Shown here: positions 51,335 to 60,381 of the stretch, in pieces
Layout of the letters: the number at the start of each line of letters is the position of its first letter
Numbering within the stretch: the first letter of the stretch is position 1
Assembly: GCF_020400825.1 (NCBI RefSeq)
Contig: NZ_JAINVH010000019.1
Location: 62,001-126,000, forward strand
Direction of reading: 5' to 3'
Length of the DNA stretch: 64,000 nt
From: Streptomyces sp. HPF1205
GTDB taxonomy: Bacteria > Actinomycetota > Actinomycetes > Streptomycetales > Streptomycetaceae
Made by a program: the position numbers and the translations under genes
Notes under the pieces: generated by a model
Told to the model about the DNA's origin: nothing
Database searches by the model: none
Seen by the model: the letters and a program-made list of their open reading frames with translations, nothing else

Positions 51335-52282
51335 TCAAGGCCGAGGCGCCGCCGGGGCCGCGGGCGCGGACCGGTCCAGGGACTGGAAGCGGGCCTGCGC
51401 GGCGGCGTCCTCGTCGTGCACGGCCATGATCTGCTTGACCCGCGTCTCGGCCGGCGGGCCAAGGGCGTTGTACGCCTGGGTGAACAGCGAGCGGGCCTGC
51501 CGGCGCGGCCAGTCGGCCGGCATGTGGTCGTTGGGGAGGCCGGGGTCGATGCCGGGAAACCGCCGGTAGGTGTCCATGAGACGGGTGCGTGCGACGAGCG
51601 CCTGCCGCGGGGTGACGCGACCGGCCCGTGCCTGGGCCAGCAAGGGACGCGTCTCGTCGATGAAGGAGGCGTACACCTCGGACAGCGCGTCCAGGTCCCA
51701 GGCGGCCAGTGGTGACCGCTCGGCCGTGAGGTCGCTGGTGCCGCGCAGGACCGTCGCCGTGAAGATGTTCAGTTCCTCCAGCACGGTACGTGCGTCGGCG
51801 GCGGTGGCGGAGGCGGACACCCACACCGCGTCGTAGAGCGGCGCGAAGCCGAACCAGCGCAGCCGTGAGCGCAGCAGGTGCCTGCTGCCGCGCCGGTCCT
51901 CGGGCACGCTGAAGGCGACGACGGTCCAGTGGCCGTCCCAGTCGGAGTCCAGGCCGAAGGCGGCGATGCGCCGACCGCCCTCGTTCACGCGCTCGGCCGC
52001 CTGGTCCTGAAGGCGGTAGAAGGTCTGGCGCCCCACCTTGCGGACCTCGACCACACCGCGCCGCAGCAACCGGTTGAGCGCGGCGCGCGCGCTGGCGCTG
52101 CTGATGCCGAACTCGGAGAGCAGGTCGATGAGCCCGGCCGACGACAGGTGCCGGTCGTAGTGGAGCCAGTAGTCACCCAGCAAGGTCACCAGCAGATGCT
52201 GGGGCGACGGCCCGTCCTGCACGCGGGGCATCGCCTGTTCCACGGCGTCCCGGTCCGGAGCCGAACGAGCCCTCGTGTCCAC
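51335..52282 (-). CDS. PaaX-type transcriptional regulator 2
   Basis: This 315-aa protein starts at a GTG after GGGGGAG. It has the same layout as the neighbour at 50309: SPQHLLVTLLGDYWLHYDRH, FGISSASARAALNRLLRRGV, WDGHWTVVAFSVPEDRRGSR, RLRWFGFAPLYDAVWVSASA and FPGIDPGLPNDHMPADWPRR. It is divergent from the ABC transporter/dehydratase operon with 224 bp between starts, so it is the likely regulator of that operon. Its ligand may be an acyl-CoA produced by the CoA-transferase pathway. Confidence 0.85.
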   Translation of the reverse strand: MDTRARSAPDRDAVEQAMPRVQDGPSPQHLLVTLLGDYWLHYDRHLSSAGLIDLLSEFGISSASARAALNRLLRRGVVEVRKVGRQTFYRLQDQAAERVNEGGRRIAAFGLDSDWDGHWTVVAFSVPEDRRGSRHLLRSRLRWFGFAPLYDAVWVSASATAADARTVLEELNIFTATVLRGTSDLTAERSPLAAWDLDALSEVYASFIDETRPLLAQARAGRVTPRQALVARTRLMDTYRRFPGIDPGLPNDHMPADWPRRQARSLFTQAYNALGPPAETRVKQIMAVHDEDAAAQARFQSLDRSAPAAPAAPRP

Positions 52283-52435
52283 AGCGACACTCCCCCAACT
52301 CATCACACATGCAACGCCGAACGTCACAAGACATGACCACATAATCGAGATCAGCACCACGAATGTCAACGTCAGACGTGGTCTACGCCTGCGCGGCCCC
52401 TGGCCCTTGCGGATGAATCATATGTTGCACTTCTA

Positions 52436-52464
52436 TTGACGCTCGTTACGTACGCGACTACGTT
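52436..52464 (+). promoter_or_regulatory. promoter of the ABC/dehydratase operon
   Basis: TTGACG (52436-52441), 17-bp spacer, TACGTT (52459-52464). The expected start of transcription is near 52471, 36 bp before the ATG at 52507. The surrounding CGTTACGTACG is partly palindromic. Confidence 0.55.
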
Positions 52465-52506
52465 CGCCCCATCTCGTGGTCCCCGTCACAGCCGCTGAGG
52501 AGCGCA

Positions 52507-54093
52507 ATGTACGGACTCATCCCCGCCTCCGGGCGGCGCCGCCCAAGACTCACCCGTCCACGTCTGGCGGCCGCGGCGGCGGCCTGCGCCATGCTGCTGG
52601 CAGGCTGCTCCGGCGGCGGGGCCGGTTCGCAGGCGAGTACCCAGCTGTCCCTCCAGTTCCCCGGCCCTCCCGTGAGCCTGGACCCGGCCAAGGCCGGCAA
52701 CGGCGGTTCCACCGTCTTCGTCTCGCTCGCCTACGACCCGCTGATCTACCTGAGCGGCAACGGCCAGTTGGTGCCCGACCTGGCGACGAAGTGGGGCTTC
52801 ACGGACGCCGGCAACAAGGTGTTCGAGCTGACGCTGCGGGACGGCGTGAAGTTCTCCGACGGTTCGGCGCTGAACGCCGCGGCGGCCGCCGCTTCCATGA
52901 ACTACTTCCTCAAGGCCGGCGGCGGCCTGGTCGGCAAGGCCGGCCCCGTGGCGAAGATCGAGGCCGTCGCGCCGATGAGGATACGCATCACCTACAAGGC
53001 GCCCACCCCGGAGGCGGCGACGACGCTGACCCAGTACAACGGGCTGGGCAACCTCATCGGGCCGAAGGGGCTCGCCGACCCCGGCTCGCTGCTCACCTCC
53101 AGCGACGGCACCGGCCAGTACATCTACGACGGTGCCACCTCGGTCAGCGGCAACCGGTACGTGTACAAGAAGAACCCGCACTACTTCCAGCCCGCCGCAC
53201 AGCACTTCGGCTCCGCGGTCGTCCGCGTCATCAACAACCCCAACGCCGTACTCTCCGCGGCCCGGACGGGCCAGGTCCAGTTCGCCGCCGGCAGCGCGAG
53301 CACCGCCGCGGCGGCCAAGAGCGCGGGCCTGAAGATCGACGCCGCGCCGTTCTTCAACTGGTCACTCAACCTGGTCGACCGCCAGGGCACCGTCGCCCCC
53401 GCCCTCGCCGACGTACGGGTGCGCCAGGCGATCGCGCTGGCCTTCGACCGCCCGGCCATCGCCAAGGCGATGGCCGGCCCCTACGCCGCCGGCAGCAACC
53501 AGGTGCTGCTTCCGGGCACCGACGGCTACGACAAGAACATCGGCTACGGCTACGACGTGGCGAAGGCGAAGTCCCTGCTGGCCGCGGCCGGTTACGCCAA
53601 GGGCATCAAGCTCACGGTTCTGACGGAGTCGCTCCTCGACGTCAACAACACCTACTCCCAGGCCATCGCCAACGCGCTGCAGGCCATCGGCATCGACGTC
53701 ACGCTGAAGGTGCAGACCACGGGCATCGCCCAGTTCGCCGGCGACGCCCTGTCGAAGAAGTACGCCGCCATCATCTTCCCCACCGCCGGAGCCACCATGT
53801 CCGAGCTCGACGGGCAGATCATGAGCGGCCTGTTCAACCCCTTCAACTCCTCCGACAGCCAACTGGATTCGATCCTGCGGCAGGCCGCGGCGGCGACCGA
53901 CCGCCAGACCCGCACGGCGCAGTACCAGAAGGCGTCCAAGCGGCTGGAAGACCTCGCCTGGACCGTGCCGATCTTCAGCACCCAGAGCATCGCGTACTCG
54001 GCGGCCGGCCTCCAGAACGTCCAGCTGTCCGTCCTCAATCCCAACCCCATGCCCGTGGGCCCCACCGCCGACCTCTCCTGGCGGCTGAAGTGA
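52507..54093 (+). CDS. ABC transporter substrate-binding lipoprotein, family 5
   Basis: This 528-aa protein has a lipoprotein signal with lipobox LLAGC (Cys34). It is of the SBP family 5 type (Opp/Dpp/Nik): LQFPGPPVSLDPAKAGNGGS, LSGNGQLVPDLATKWGFTDA, FELTLRDGVKFSDGSALNA, and DVRVRQAIALAFDRPAIAKA. It captures a peptide-like or other solute outside the membrane for the following permeases. It has its own promoter (52436-52464). The substrate cannot be told from sequence; the downstream hydrolases suggest an ester- or amide-linked compound. Confidence 0.9.
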   Translation: MYGLIPASGRRRPRLTRPRLAAAAAACAMLLAGCSGGGAGSQASTQLSLQFPGPPVSLDPAKAGNGGSTVFVSLAYDPLIYLSGNGQLVPDLATKWGFTDAGNKVFELTLRDGVKFSDGSALNAAAAAASMNYFLKAGGGLVGKAGPVAKIEAVAPMRIRITYKAPTPEAATTLTQYNGLGNLIGPKGLADPGSLLTSSDGTGQYIYDGATSVSGNRYVYKKNPHYFQPAAQHFGSAVVRVINNPNAVLSAARTGQVQFAAGSASTAAAAKSAGLKIDAAPFFNWSLNLVDRQGTVAPALADVRVRQAIALAFDRPAIAKAMAGPYAAGSNQVLLPGTDGYDKNIGYGYDVAKAKSLLAAAGYAKGIKLTVLTESLLDVNNTYSQAIANALQAIGIDVTLKVQTTGIAQFAGDALSKKYAAIIFPTAGATMSELDGQIMSGLFNPFNSSDSQLDSILRQAAAATDRQTRTAQYQKASKRLEDLAWTVPIFSTQSIAYSAAGLQNVQLSVLNPNPMPVGPTADLSWRLK

Positions 54094-54133
54094 CCCGCGC
54101 CGCCCCACGGCACACAGGAACCGGAGGTGCAGC

Positions 54134-55075
54134 GTGCTGCGGCTGATCGGTCATCGCCTCCTGATGTCCATCCCCCTCCTGCTGATCGTGTCCCTGATCG
54201 TCTTCGCCCTGGAGGCGATCGTGCCGGGCGACGCGGCCCGCACCATCCTCGGGGAGAACGCGACGGACCAGAGCCTGGCCGCCTTGCGCGGCCAACTCGG
54301 ACTGAACGACCCGTGGCTCGTGCGTTACGGCCACTGGCTGCTCGGCGCCGTCCACGGCAACCTGGGGACGTCGATCATCAGCGGTGTGGACGTGCGGTCC
54401 AGCCTGAACGGCCGGCTCGGTGTCACCCTGTCGCTGCTGGTGCCGAGCATGCTGCTGAGCGCCGTCGCGGGTATCGCACTGGGCTTCGCCAGCGCGGTGC
54501 GCGGCGGCGCGCTGGGGCGGTTCATCGACGTGGTGTCCCTGCTCGGCTTCGCCCTGCCGAGCTTCTGGATCGCGCTGCTGCTGGTCACCTTCTTCGCGGT
54601 GAAGCTCGACCTGCTGCCGGCCACCGGCTACCAGGACTTCGCGTCGTCCCCCGCGGGATGGCTGAAGTCGATCGCCCTGCCGGTGCTGGCGCTGAGCCTG
54701 CAGGGCATCACCTCGGTCGCCAAGCAGACCCGCGACTGCGTGATGGAGGTGCTGGAGACCGACTACGTGAAGTTCCTGCGGGCCAACGGCGTCCATGAGC
54801 GGTCCGTGCGCTACCGGCACGTGCTGCGCAACGCCGCGATCCCCGTGGTGACCTCGCTCGGACTGGTCTCGATCGGCATGCTCAGCGGAACGGTGTTCAT
54901 CGAGAACGTCTTCGTCCTCCCCGGTCTCGGTTCGCTCGCCACCCAGGCCACGCTCGACCACGACGTACCGGTGATCCTCGGCGTGGGTGTCTTCTTCACC
55001 CTCGCGGTGATCGTCATCAATCTCGTGATCGACCTCGCCTACGGTCTGCTCAACCCGAAGGTCCGTGTCTCATGA
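54134..55075 (+). CDS. ABC transporter permease, OppB/DppB-like
   Basis: This 313-aa protein starts at a GTG after GGAGGTGCAGC. Six hydrophobic helices are visible, the first in IGHRLLMSIPLLLIVSLIVF. Typical OppB features are VPGDAARTILGENATDQSLA, LGLNDPWLVRYGHWL, ALPSFWIALLLVTFFAVKLD and the EAA-like loop VLETDYVKFLRANGVHERSV. It pairs with the fused permease-ATPase, whose start overlaps its stop (ATGA). Confidence 0.92.
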   Translation: MLRLIGHRLLMSIPLLLIVSLIVFALEAIVPGDAARTILGENATDQSLAALRGQLGLNDPWLVRYGHWLLGAVHGNLGTSIISGVDVRSSLNGRLGVTLSLLVPSMLLSAVAGIALGFASAVRGGALGRFIDVVSLLGFALPSFWIALLLVTFFAVKLDLLPATGYQDFASSPAGWLKSIALPVLALSLQGITSVAKQTRDCVMEVLETDYVKFLRANGVHERSVRYRHVLRNAAIPVVTSLGLVSIGMLSGTVFIENVFVLPGLGSLATQATLDHDVPVILGVGVFFTLAVIVINLVIDLAYGLLNPKVRVS

Positions 55076-56976
55076 CGACGCCGATCGCCCCTGCCGCCGC
55101 GAAGCGCGGCGTCGTCCGCTCGGTGCTGGCCACCGGACGCGGCCGGATCACCGGGGGCTTCCTGCTGCTGCTGTGCGTGTGCTGTCTGCTCGCCCCGGTC
55201 CTCGCGCCGGCCGACCCGCTCCACCAGGACCTGCGGCACATCCTCCAACAGCCCTCCGGAGCGCACTGGCTGGGCACCGACAGCCTCGGCCGGGACGTGC
55301 TGAGCCGGCTGCTGTACGGCGGCCGGTCGTCCATCGTCGGCGTCCTGGAGGGAGTGGCCGCGCACTTGGTGGTCGCCGTGCCGCTCGGTGTCGCCACCGG
55401 TTACCTGGGGGGCTGGTTCGACCGGCTCGTCATGCGGGTCGCCGACATCGTGATGTCGGTGCCGATCATCGTGATCCTGCTGGCCATCCTCTCCATCTTC
55501 AACCGTTCCATCACAGCCGCGATGATCACCTTCGGGGTACTCGGCGCCTCGGGCACCATGCGCATCGTGCGCGGCGCCGCGATGGCGGTCCGGCAGGAAC
55601 TCTACGTCTCCGCTGCGGAGTTGCTCGGGCTGAGCCGCGCACAGATCGTCTTCCGGCACATCCTCCCCCGCTGCCGTGGCGTCGTCATCGTGCAGACCTC
55701 GCTCTTCGCGGCGGTCGCCATCGTCGTCCAGACCGGTCTGACCTTCCTCGGGCTCGGCCCGCCGCCGCCCGCCGCGACCTGGGGCGGCATGGTCAACGAG
55801 GCGTCGACGACCATGACCACCGCGCCCTGGCTGCTCGTCCCCGCGGGGGGTCTGATCGCCCTGACCGTGCTCGCCCTCGGCATCCTGGGCGACACCGTGC
55901 GGGACGTCACCGCGCAGAGCCACACCTCTTCCGGCGGCCTGCGGGCCGCACCCGCGAAGCGGCGCGCCGGGGCGCCCCCGGCTCCCGTGCCCGAGGGGAC
56001 CGCGCTGCTGTCCGTCCGGGACCTCGGCGTCTCCTTCCTCACCCCGCGGGGCGAGACGGAGGTACTCACCGGCGTCGGCTTCGACCTGGCCGCGGGGCAG
56101 ACCCTCGGGCTCGTCGGCGAGTCCGGCAGCGGCAAGTCCGTCACCGCCCGGGCCATCCTCGGTCTGCTGGAGGCCAACGGCACGGTCACCGGCGGCTCGG
56201 TGATCTTCGACGGACGGGACCTGACCCGGGCGAGCCGCAAGGAACTGGCCGCCCTGCGCGGCACCCGGATCGCGCTCATCTCGCAGGAGCCCATGCTCGC
56301 CCTCGACCCCTCCTTCCGGATCGGGGCGCAGCTTTCGGAGATCGTGCGGTCCCACTCCCCACTGTCGCGCGAGGCGGCGCGGCGCCGGGTGCTCGACCTG
56401 CTGCGGATGGTCGAACTCCCCGACCCCGAGGAGATGGCGAAGCGCTACCCGTTCCAGATCTCCGGCGGCATGGCCCAGCGTGTCGCCATCGCGGCCGCGC
56501 TGGCGGGCTCTCCCGACCTGCTCATCGCCGACGAACCCACCACCGCCCTCGACGTCACCGTGCAGGCGGACATCCTGGCCCTGCTGCGCCGCCTCCAGCG
56601 CGAGACCGGCATGGCCATCCTGCTCGTCACCCACGACTGGGGCGTCGTCGCGGACATCTGCACCCACGTGGCGGTCATGTACGCGGGCCAGGTCGTGGAA
56701 ACGGCCCCCGTCGAACAGGTCTTCGGCGCCGCCGCCCACCCGTACACCGCCGCGCTGATGGCCACCAGCCCCGAGAACGCCCCGCGGCGCACCCCCATCG
56801 CCGCCATCGCCGGAGCCGTGCCGCCGCCCGGCAGCCGGTCCGGCGGCTGCCGCTTCGCGGACCGGTGCGCGCTGTCCACGCAGGACTGCGCGCACAAGGA
56901 CGTCCCGCTGATCCGACTGAACGAGGAACGTGCCAGCCGATGCATCCCCACCGAGCGACTCCAGGTGCGGCCGTGA
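55072..56976 (+). CDS. fused ABC permease (DppC-like) and ATPase (DppD-like)
   Basis: This 634-aa protein joins two normally separate subunits. Residues about 1-290 are a DppC-type permease (HWLGTDSLGRDVLSRLLYGG; EAA loop LLGLSRAQIVFRHILPRC; GLTFLGLGPPPPAATWGGM). Residues about 310-625 are an ATPase with Walker A LVGESGSGKS, signature ISGGMAQRVAIAAALAG, Walker B LLIADEPTTALD, and H-loop LLVTHDWG. A Cys-rich OppD/F end (CRFADRCALSTQDCAHKDVP) closes it. The fusion fixes a 1:1 ratio; such fusions occur in actinobacterial Opp-type systems. Confidence 0.92.
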   Translation: MTTPIAPAAAKRGVVRSVLATGRGRITGGFLLLLCVCCLLAPVLAPADPLHQDLRHILQQPSGAHWLGTDSLGRDVLSRLLYGGRSSIVGVLEGVAAHLVVAVPLGVATGYLGGWFDRLVMRVADIVMSVPIIVILLAILSIFNRSITAAMITFGVLGASGTMRIVRGAAMAVRQELYVSAAELLGLSRAQIVFRHILPRCRGVVIVQTSLFAAVAIVVQTGLTFLGLGPPPPAATWGGMVNEASTTMTTAPWLLVPAGGLIALTVLALGILGDTVRDVTAQSHTSSGGLRAAPAKRRAGAPPAPVPEGTALLSVRDLGVSFLTPRGETEVLTGVGFDLAAGQTLGLVGESGSGKSVTARAILGLLEANGTVTGGSVIFDGRDLTRASRKELAALRGTRIALISQEPMLALDPSFRIGAQLSEIVRSHSPLSREAARRRVLDLLRMVELPDPEEMAKRYPFQISGGMAQRVAIAAALAGSPDLLIADEPTTALDVTVQADILALLRRLQRETGMAILLVTHDWGVVADICTHVAVMYAGQVVETAPVEQVFGAAAHPYTAALMATSPENAPRRTPIAAIAGAVPPPGSRSGGCRFADRCALSTQDCAHKDVPLIRLNEERASRCIPTERLQVRP

Positions 56977-58025
56977 AGGGCGCCGCGAGGGCCGACGAGC
57001 CGGCCGAACTCGTCGTCACCGACCTCGTCGTGGACTACCCGATCGGCAGGCGCCGGCACCGCCGGGCGGTGGACGGAGTGAGTCTGGGCGTCCCCGCCGG
57101 CCGCGCGGTCGGCCTCGTCGGCGAGTCCGGATCGGGCAAGTCCACTCTCGCCAAGGCCGTTCTCGGCATGGCCCCCGTCAGCGCCGGCCAGGTCACCTAC
57201 GGCGGGAAGCGGCTGAACGACCTGGGCCGCGGCGCACGGCCGCAGGAGATCCAGGTCGTCTTCCAGGACCCGTACAGCTCCCTGGACCCGACCAAGACCA
57301 TCGGCTACACCCTCCAGGAGCCGCTGCGCGCGCAGTCCGCCCGCACCGGCCGCTCCCTGCCGGCAGCCGCCCGCGAGGAACTCGTACGCGCCATGCTGAC
57401 CAAGGTCGGTCTGCCCGCCGAGGCGGCCGACCGCTACCCCGCCCAGTTCTCCGGCGGACAGCGGCAGCGCGTCTCCATCGCCCGCGCGCTCATCCTGGAA
57501 CCCCGGCTCGTGATCTGCGACGAAGCCGTCAGCGCGCTCGACCTGTCGATCCAGGCGCAGATCCTCAACCTGCTGCTGGAGCTCCAGCAGGACCTCGGCC
57601 TGTCCCTGCTGTTCATCACGCACGACCTGTCCGTCGTCAACCACATCGCCGAGGATCTCGTCGTCCTCTTCCGCGGCCGGGTCATGGAGACCGGGCCCGC
57701 CGAGCGGGTCCACCGGCAGCCGCAGCACCCCTACACGCGGCAACTGGTCGTGTCGGCGCCCTTGCAGGACCTCGACCGGCAGCGGGCCCGCCGCGAGCGG
57801 CGCGAGGCCCTGGCCCTGCCGCCGGCCAGGCAGGCCCCGCTGGGCGAGTCCTGCCCCTTCGCGCACCGCTGCGCTTTCGCCGTCGACCGGTGCCGCAGCG
57901 AGCGGCCCCTGCTGCGCGCCGCGCCCCTGGGCGGCCAGGTGGCCTGCCACCGCGCGGAGGACCTGCCGCCCTGGTCCGAGGACCTCACGCACCCCCACGA
58001 GGCCACCGGGAGCACCGCGCCATGA
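56973..58025 (+). CDS. ABC transporter ATPase, OppF/DppF-like
   Basis: This protein has about 350 aa. It has Walker A LVGESGSGKSTLAKAVLGMA, Q-loop VVFQDPYSSLDPTKTIG, signature FSGGQRQRVSIARALI, Walker B LVICDEAVSALD and H-loop LFITHDLSVV. The C-terminal part is the OppF Cys-containing end (SCPFAHRCAFAVDRC). I choose the GTG overlapping the previous stop (GTGA); an in-frame ATG at 56940 preceded by GAGGAA is an alternative. It is the second ATPase of the importer. Confidence 0.9.
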   Translation: MKGAARADEPAELVVTDLVVDYPIGRRRHRRAVDGVSLGVPAGRAVGLVGESGSGKSTLAKAVLGMAPVSAGQVTYGGKRLNDLGRGARPQEIQVVFQDPYSSLDPTKTIGYTLQEPLRAQSARTGRSLPAAAREELVRAMLTKVGLPAEAADRYPAQFSGGQRQRVSIARALILEPRLVICDEAVSALDLSIQAQILNLLLELQQDLGLSLLFITHDLSVVNHIAEDLVVLFRGRVMETGPAERVHRQPQHPYTRQLVVSAPLQDLDRQRARRERREALALPPARQAPLGESCPFAHRCAFAVDRCRSERPLLRAAPLGGQVACHRAEDLPPWSEDLTHPHEATGSTAP

Positions 58026-59536
58026 CCCTGCACCACCTGCGTGAACTGGACGTCGCCCCCGCCTCGCCACCGCTGGGCACCAGCCGTCTGCCCGCGGACG
58101 GCGTCGGTGTCGACCTCGGGCCCCTCGGCTACCGGGAGCGCGAGTTCCTCGCCGCCGGCACGGCGGGCGAATACCGCCACCGCGACGGCGTGCTGGAGCA
58201 GACCGGTGAACAGCCCTACGTCACCCGCGTCCTGGTCCGCACGCCGCCCGCCGAGCGCTTCAACGGCGTCGTCCTCGCCGAACCGCTGCACCCCGACTAC
58301 GACACCGCGCTCACCTGGCAGACGGCACACCCCTGGATCACCGACACCGGCGCCGCCTGGGTGGGCATCACCCAGGACCACCGGATGGCGGGCGTCATGC
58401 GGGAGGCGTTCGACACCGACCGCTACGGGGAGCTGTCGATCCCCGCCGCGGGTCTGCGCTGGGACGTCGTCGGCGGGATCCTCGCCGCCCTGCGCACCCC
58501 CGGACGCAGCGCCCTGGCGGACCTCGCCGACCGGGTGCGCCACGTGTATCTGTCGGGCTGGTCGAACACGGGCAGCTTCTGCCGGGTGTTCCTGCGGGAC
58601 GGCTTCCACGAGCGGCACCGACTCGCCGGCGGGGCACCGGCCGTCGACGGATATCTCATCGGCATCTCCTCCGGGGCCGCCGGCGCCGCGGGCTATCCGC
58701 CGCTGTCCGACGGCTCCGAGGTGCTGCCGGCCGACGATCCGCGGCGCACCATCGGCCCCGCCGACGTACCCGTCCTCGAAGTGCTCAGCGAACTGGAGAG
58801 CGAGACCCACGGCCCGGCGCTGCGCGAGGACAGCGACGCCCCCGGCGACCGCTACCGCCTCTACCAGGTCGCCGGCACCTCCCACGACAACCCGAACCTG
58901 TGGCCGGTGCTGACCAACCGCACCCAGTTCCGCCGCCGCGGCCACGACGTGCCCGTCCGGCGCATCGTCGAGCGGCTCAGCGACGCCCGTCTGGACGCCG
59001 TGGCACGTGCCGCGTACGCCCTGCTGCACCGCTGGGCGTCCACCGGCGCCCCGCCCCCGCGCGTGGAGCGCTTCCTCTTCACCGGCCCGGAGGGACCCGC
59101 GGGCGTGCCGGAACTGGCCCGCGACGGGCACGGCAACGTCCTTGGCGGTGTCCGCACCCCATGGGTCGAGGCACCGGTCGCGGCCTACCACCCGCACAGC
59201 ACGCCGGTGCCCGGATACTGCGCGCCCTCACCGTGGGCCCCCATGGGCACCCCGGAGATGGTCGCCTGGCTGATCGGCCACATGACGCCGCTGCCCGCCG
59301 CGCAACTGCGCGCCCTCTACCCGACCCGGCAGGACTACCTGGACCGGTACGAGGCCGCGTGCGCGCGGCTGACCGGCCGGGGACTGCTCCTCGAACGCGA
59401 CGCGCGGCTGCTGCTGAGCAGGGCCCGCGACCGCTCCCTCCCCCACCTGCCCGCCGGTCCCGCGCCGTCACCGCCCGTACCGCACGACAAGGGCGCCGGT
59501 GCTCCGGCGTCCTCGGAGAAAGGACCCCGCTCGTGA
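58022..59536 (+). CDS. alpha/beta hydrolase domain protein (Abhydrolase_10-like)
   Basis: This 504-aa protein starts at an ATG overlapping the oppF-like stop. No signal peptide. It has features of the large alpha/beta hydrolase group annotated Abhydrolase_10: GYREREFLAAGTAGEYRHRD, TPPAERFNGVVLAEPLHPDY, the nucleophile region VYLSGWSNTGSFCRVFLRDG, VPVLEVLSELESE, and QVAGTSHDNPNLWP with a probable catalytic His. Members are mostly uncharacterised esterase/lipase-like enzymes. In this operon it may cleave the imported compound before CoA activation. Confidence 0.75.
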   Translation: MTLHHLRELDVAPASPPLGTSRLPADGVGVDLGPLGYREREFLAAGTAGEYRHRDGVLEQTGEQPYVTRVLVRTPPAERFNGVVLAEPLHPDYDTALTWQTAHPWITDTGAAWVGITQDHRMAGVMREAFDTDRYGELSIPAAGLRWDVVGGILAALRTPGRSALADLADRVRHVYLSGWSNTGSFCRVFLRDGFHERHRLAGGAPAVDGYLIGISSGAAGAAGYPPLSDGSEVLPADDPRRTIGPADVPVLEVLSELESETHGPALREDSDAPGDRYRLYQVAGTSHDNPNLWPVLTNRTQFRRRGHDVPVRRIVERLSDARLDAVARAAYALLHRWASTGAPPPRVERFLFTGPEGPAGVPELARDGHGNVLGGVRTPWVEAPVAAYHPHSTPVPGYCAPSPWAPMGTPEMVAWLIGHMTPLPAAQLRALYPTRQDYLDRYEAACARLTGRGLLLERDARLLLSRARDRSLPHLPAGPAPSPPVPHDKGAGAPASSEKGPRS

Positions 59537-60381
59537 CCACCTTGGCCCTCGACGGTGCCGATGTCTGGTTCGAACAGCACGGCACCGGCGGTGACGTCGT
59601 CATCTCCAGCGCCTCCGGCTTCGGGCCGTACCCGGCGATCCTCGCCGAGGACCCGTACCGTTGCACGGTCGTCACGGTGCAGGCGCGCGGCTTCGGCCGC
59701 TCCACCCACCTGACCCGGCCGCCGGCCGCCGGCTGGCTCGACCAGTGGGGCGACGACGTGCTGTCGGTCGCCGACCACCTCGGCATCGACACCTTCGTCT
59801 ACACCGGCGTCTCGCACGGCGCCGGTATCGGCTGGCACCTCGCCCACCGCCGGCCCGAGCGGCTGCGGGCCCTCATCAGTGTCGTCGGCACACCGCACGA
59901 CCGGTCCGGGGACACCTCGTCCTCGGCCGGCCGCAGGCGGATCGTCGAGGGGCGCCGCGATCCGGCGGTCGTCAGGGAACAGCTCGGCATCATCGGTGGC
60001 CGCACCGAGGGCGAGGAACGGCTGCGTACGCGGGAGCAGACCCTGCGCCGGCTGGTCAGCCACCACCTGGCGTACACGGAGGAGGAGGCGCTGGTGAACC
60101 AGGGCATGCCCTTCCCTCAGGCGACCTCGAACGAGGAACTCGCGGAGATCCTGAGCACCATCGAGGTGCCCGTGCTGTCCCTGGCGGGGCTGCGCGACGG
60201 CGTCATCTCGCCGCGCTCGGCGTTGCGCGCCGCGACCGCCGTACCGCACAGCAAGACCGTGCTGTTCGAGGACGAGGGCCACTTCATGGCGGAGGAACGC
60301 CCGCGGCGGCTGGCCCGCGAGGTGCGGGTCTTCCTCGACGAACTGGCCGACTACGAGACCAACGGAGGTCAGTGGCGATGA
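59533..60381 (+). CDS. alpha/beta-fold hydrolase
   Basis: This 282-aa protein starts at a GTG overlapping the previous stop, with AAAGGA upstream. It has the fold's usual order: FEQHGTGGDVVISSASGFGP, TVVTVQARGFGRSTHLTRPP, nucleophile elbow YTGVSHGAGIGWHLAHRRPE, acid in LAGLRDGVISP and late His in LFEDEGHFMAEERP. It may be an esterase, lactonase or C-C hydrolase. A second hydrolase beside the Abhydrolase_10 gene suggests two bonds to break in the substrate. Confidence 0.85.
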   Translation: MTTLALDGADVWFEQHGTGGDVVISSASGFGPYPAILAEDPYRCTVVTVQARGFGRSTHLTRPPAAGWLDQWGDDVLSVADHLGIDTFVYTGVSHGAGIGWHLAHRRPERLRALISVVGTPHDRSGDTSSSAGRRRIVEGRRDPAVVREQLGIIGGRTEGEERLRTREQTLRRLVSHHLAYTEEEALVNQGMPFPQATSNEELAEILSTIEVPVLSLAGLRDGVISPRSALRAATAVPHSKTVLFEDEGHFMAEERPRRLAREVRVFLDELADYETNGGQWR

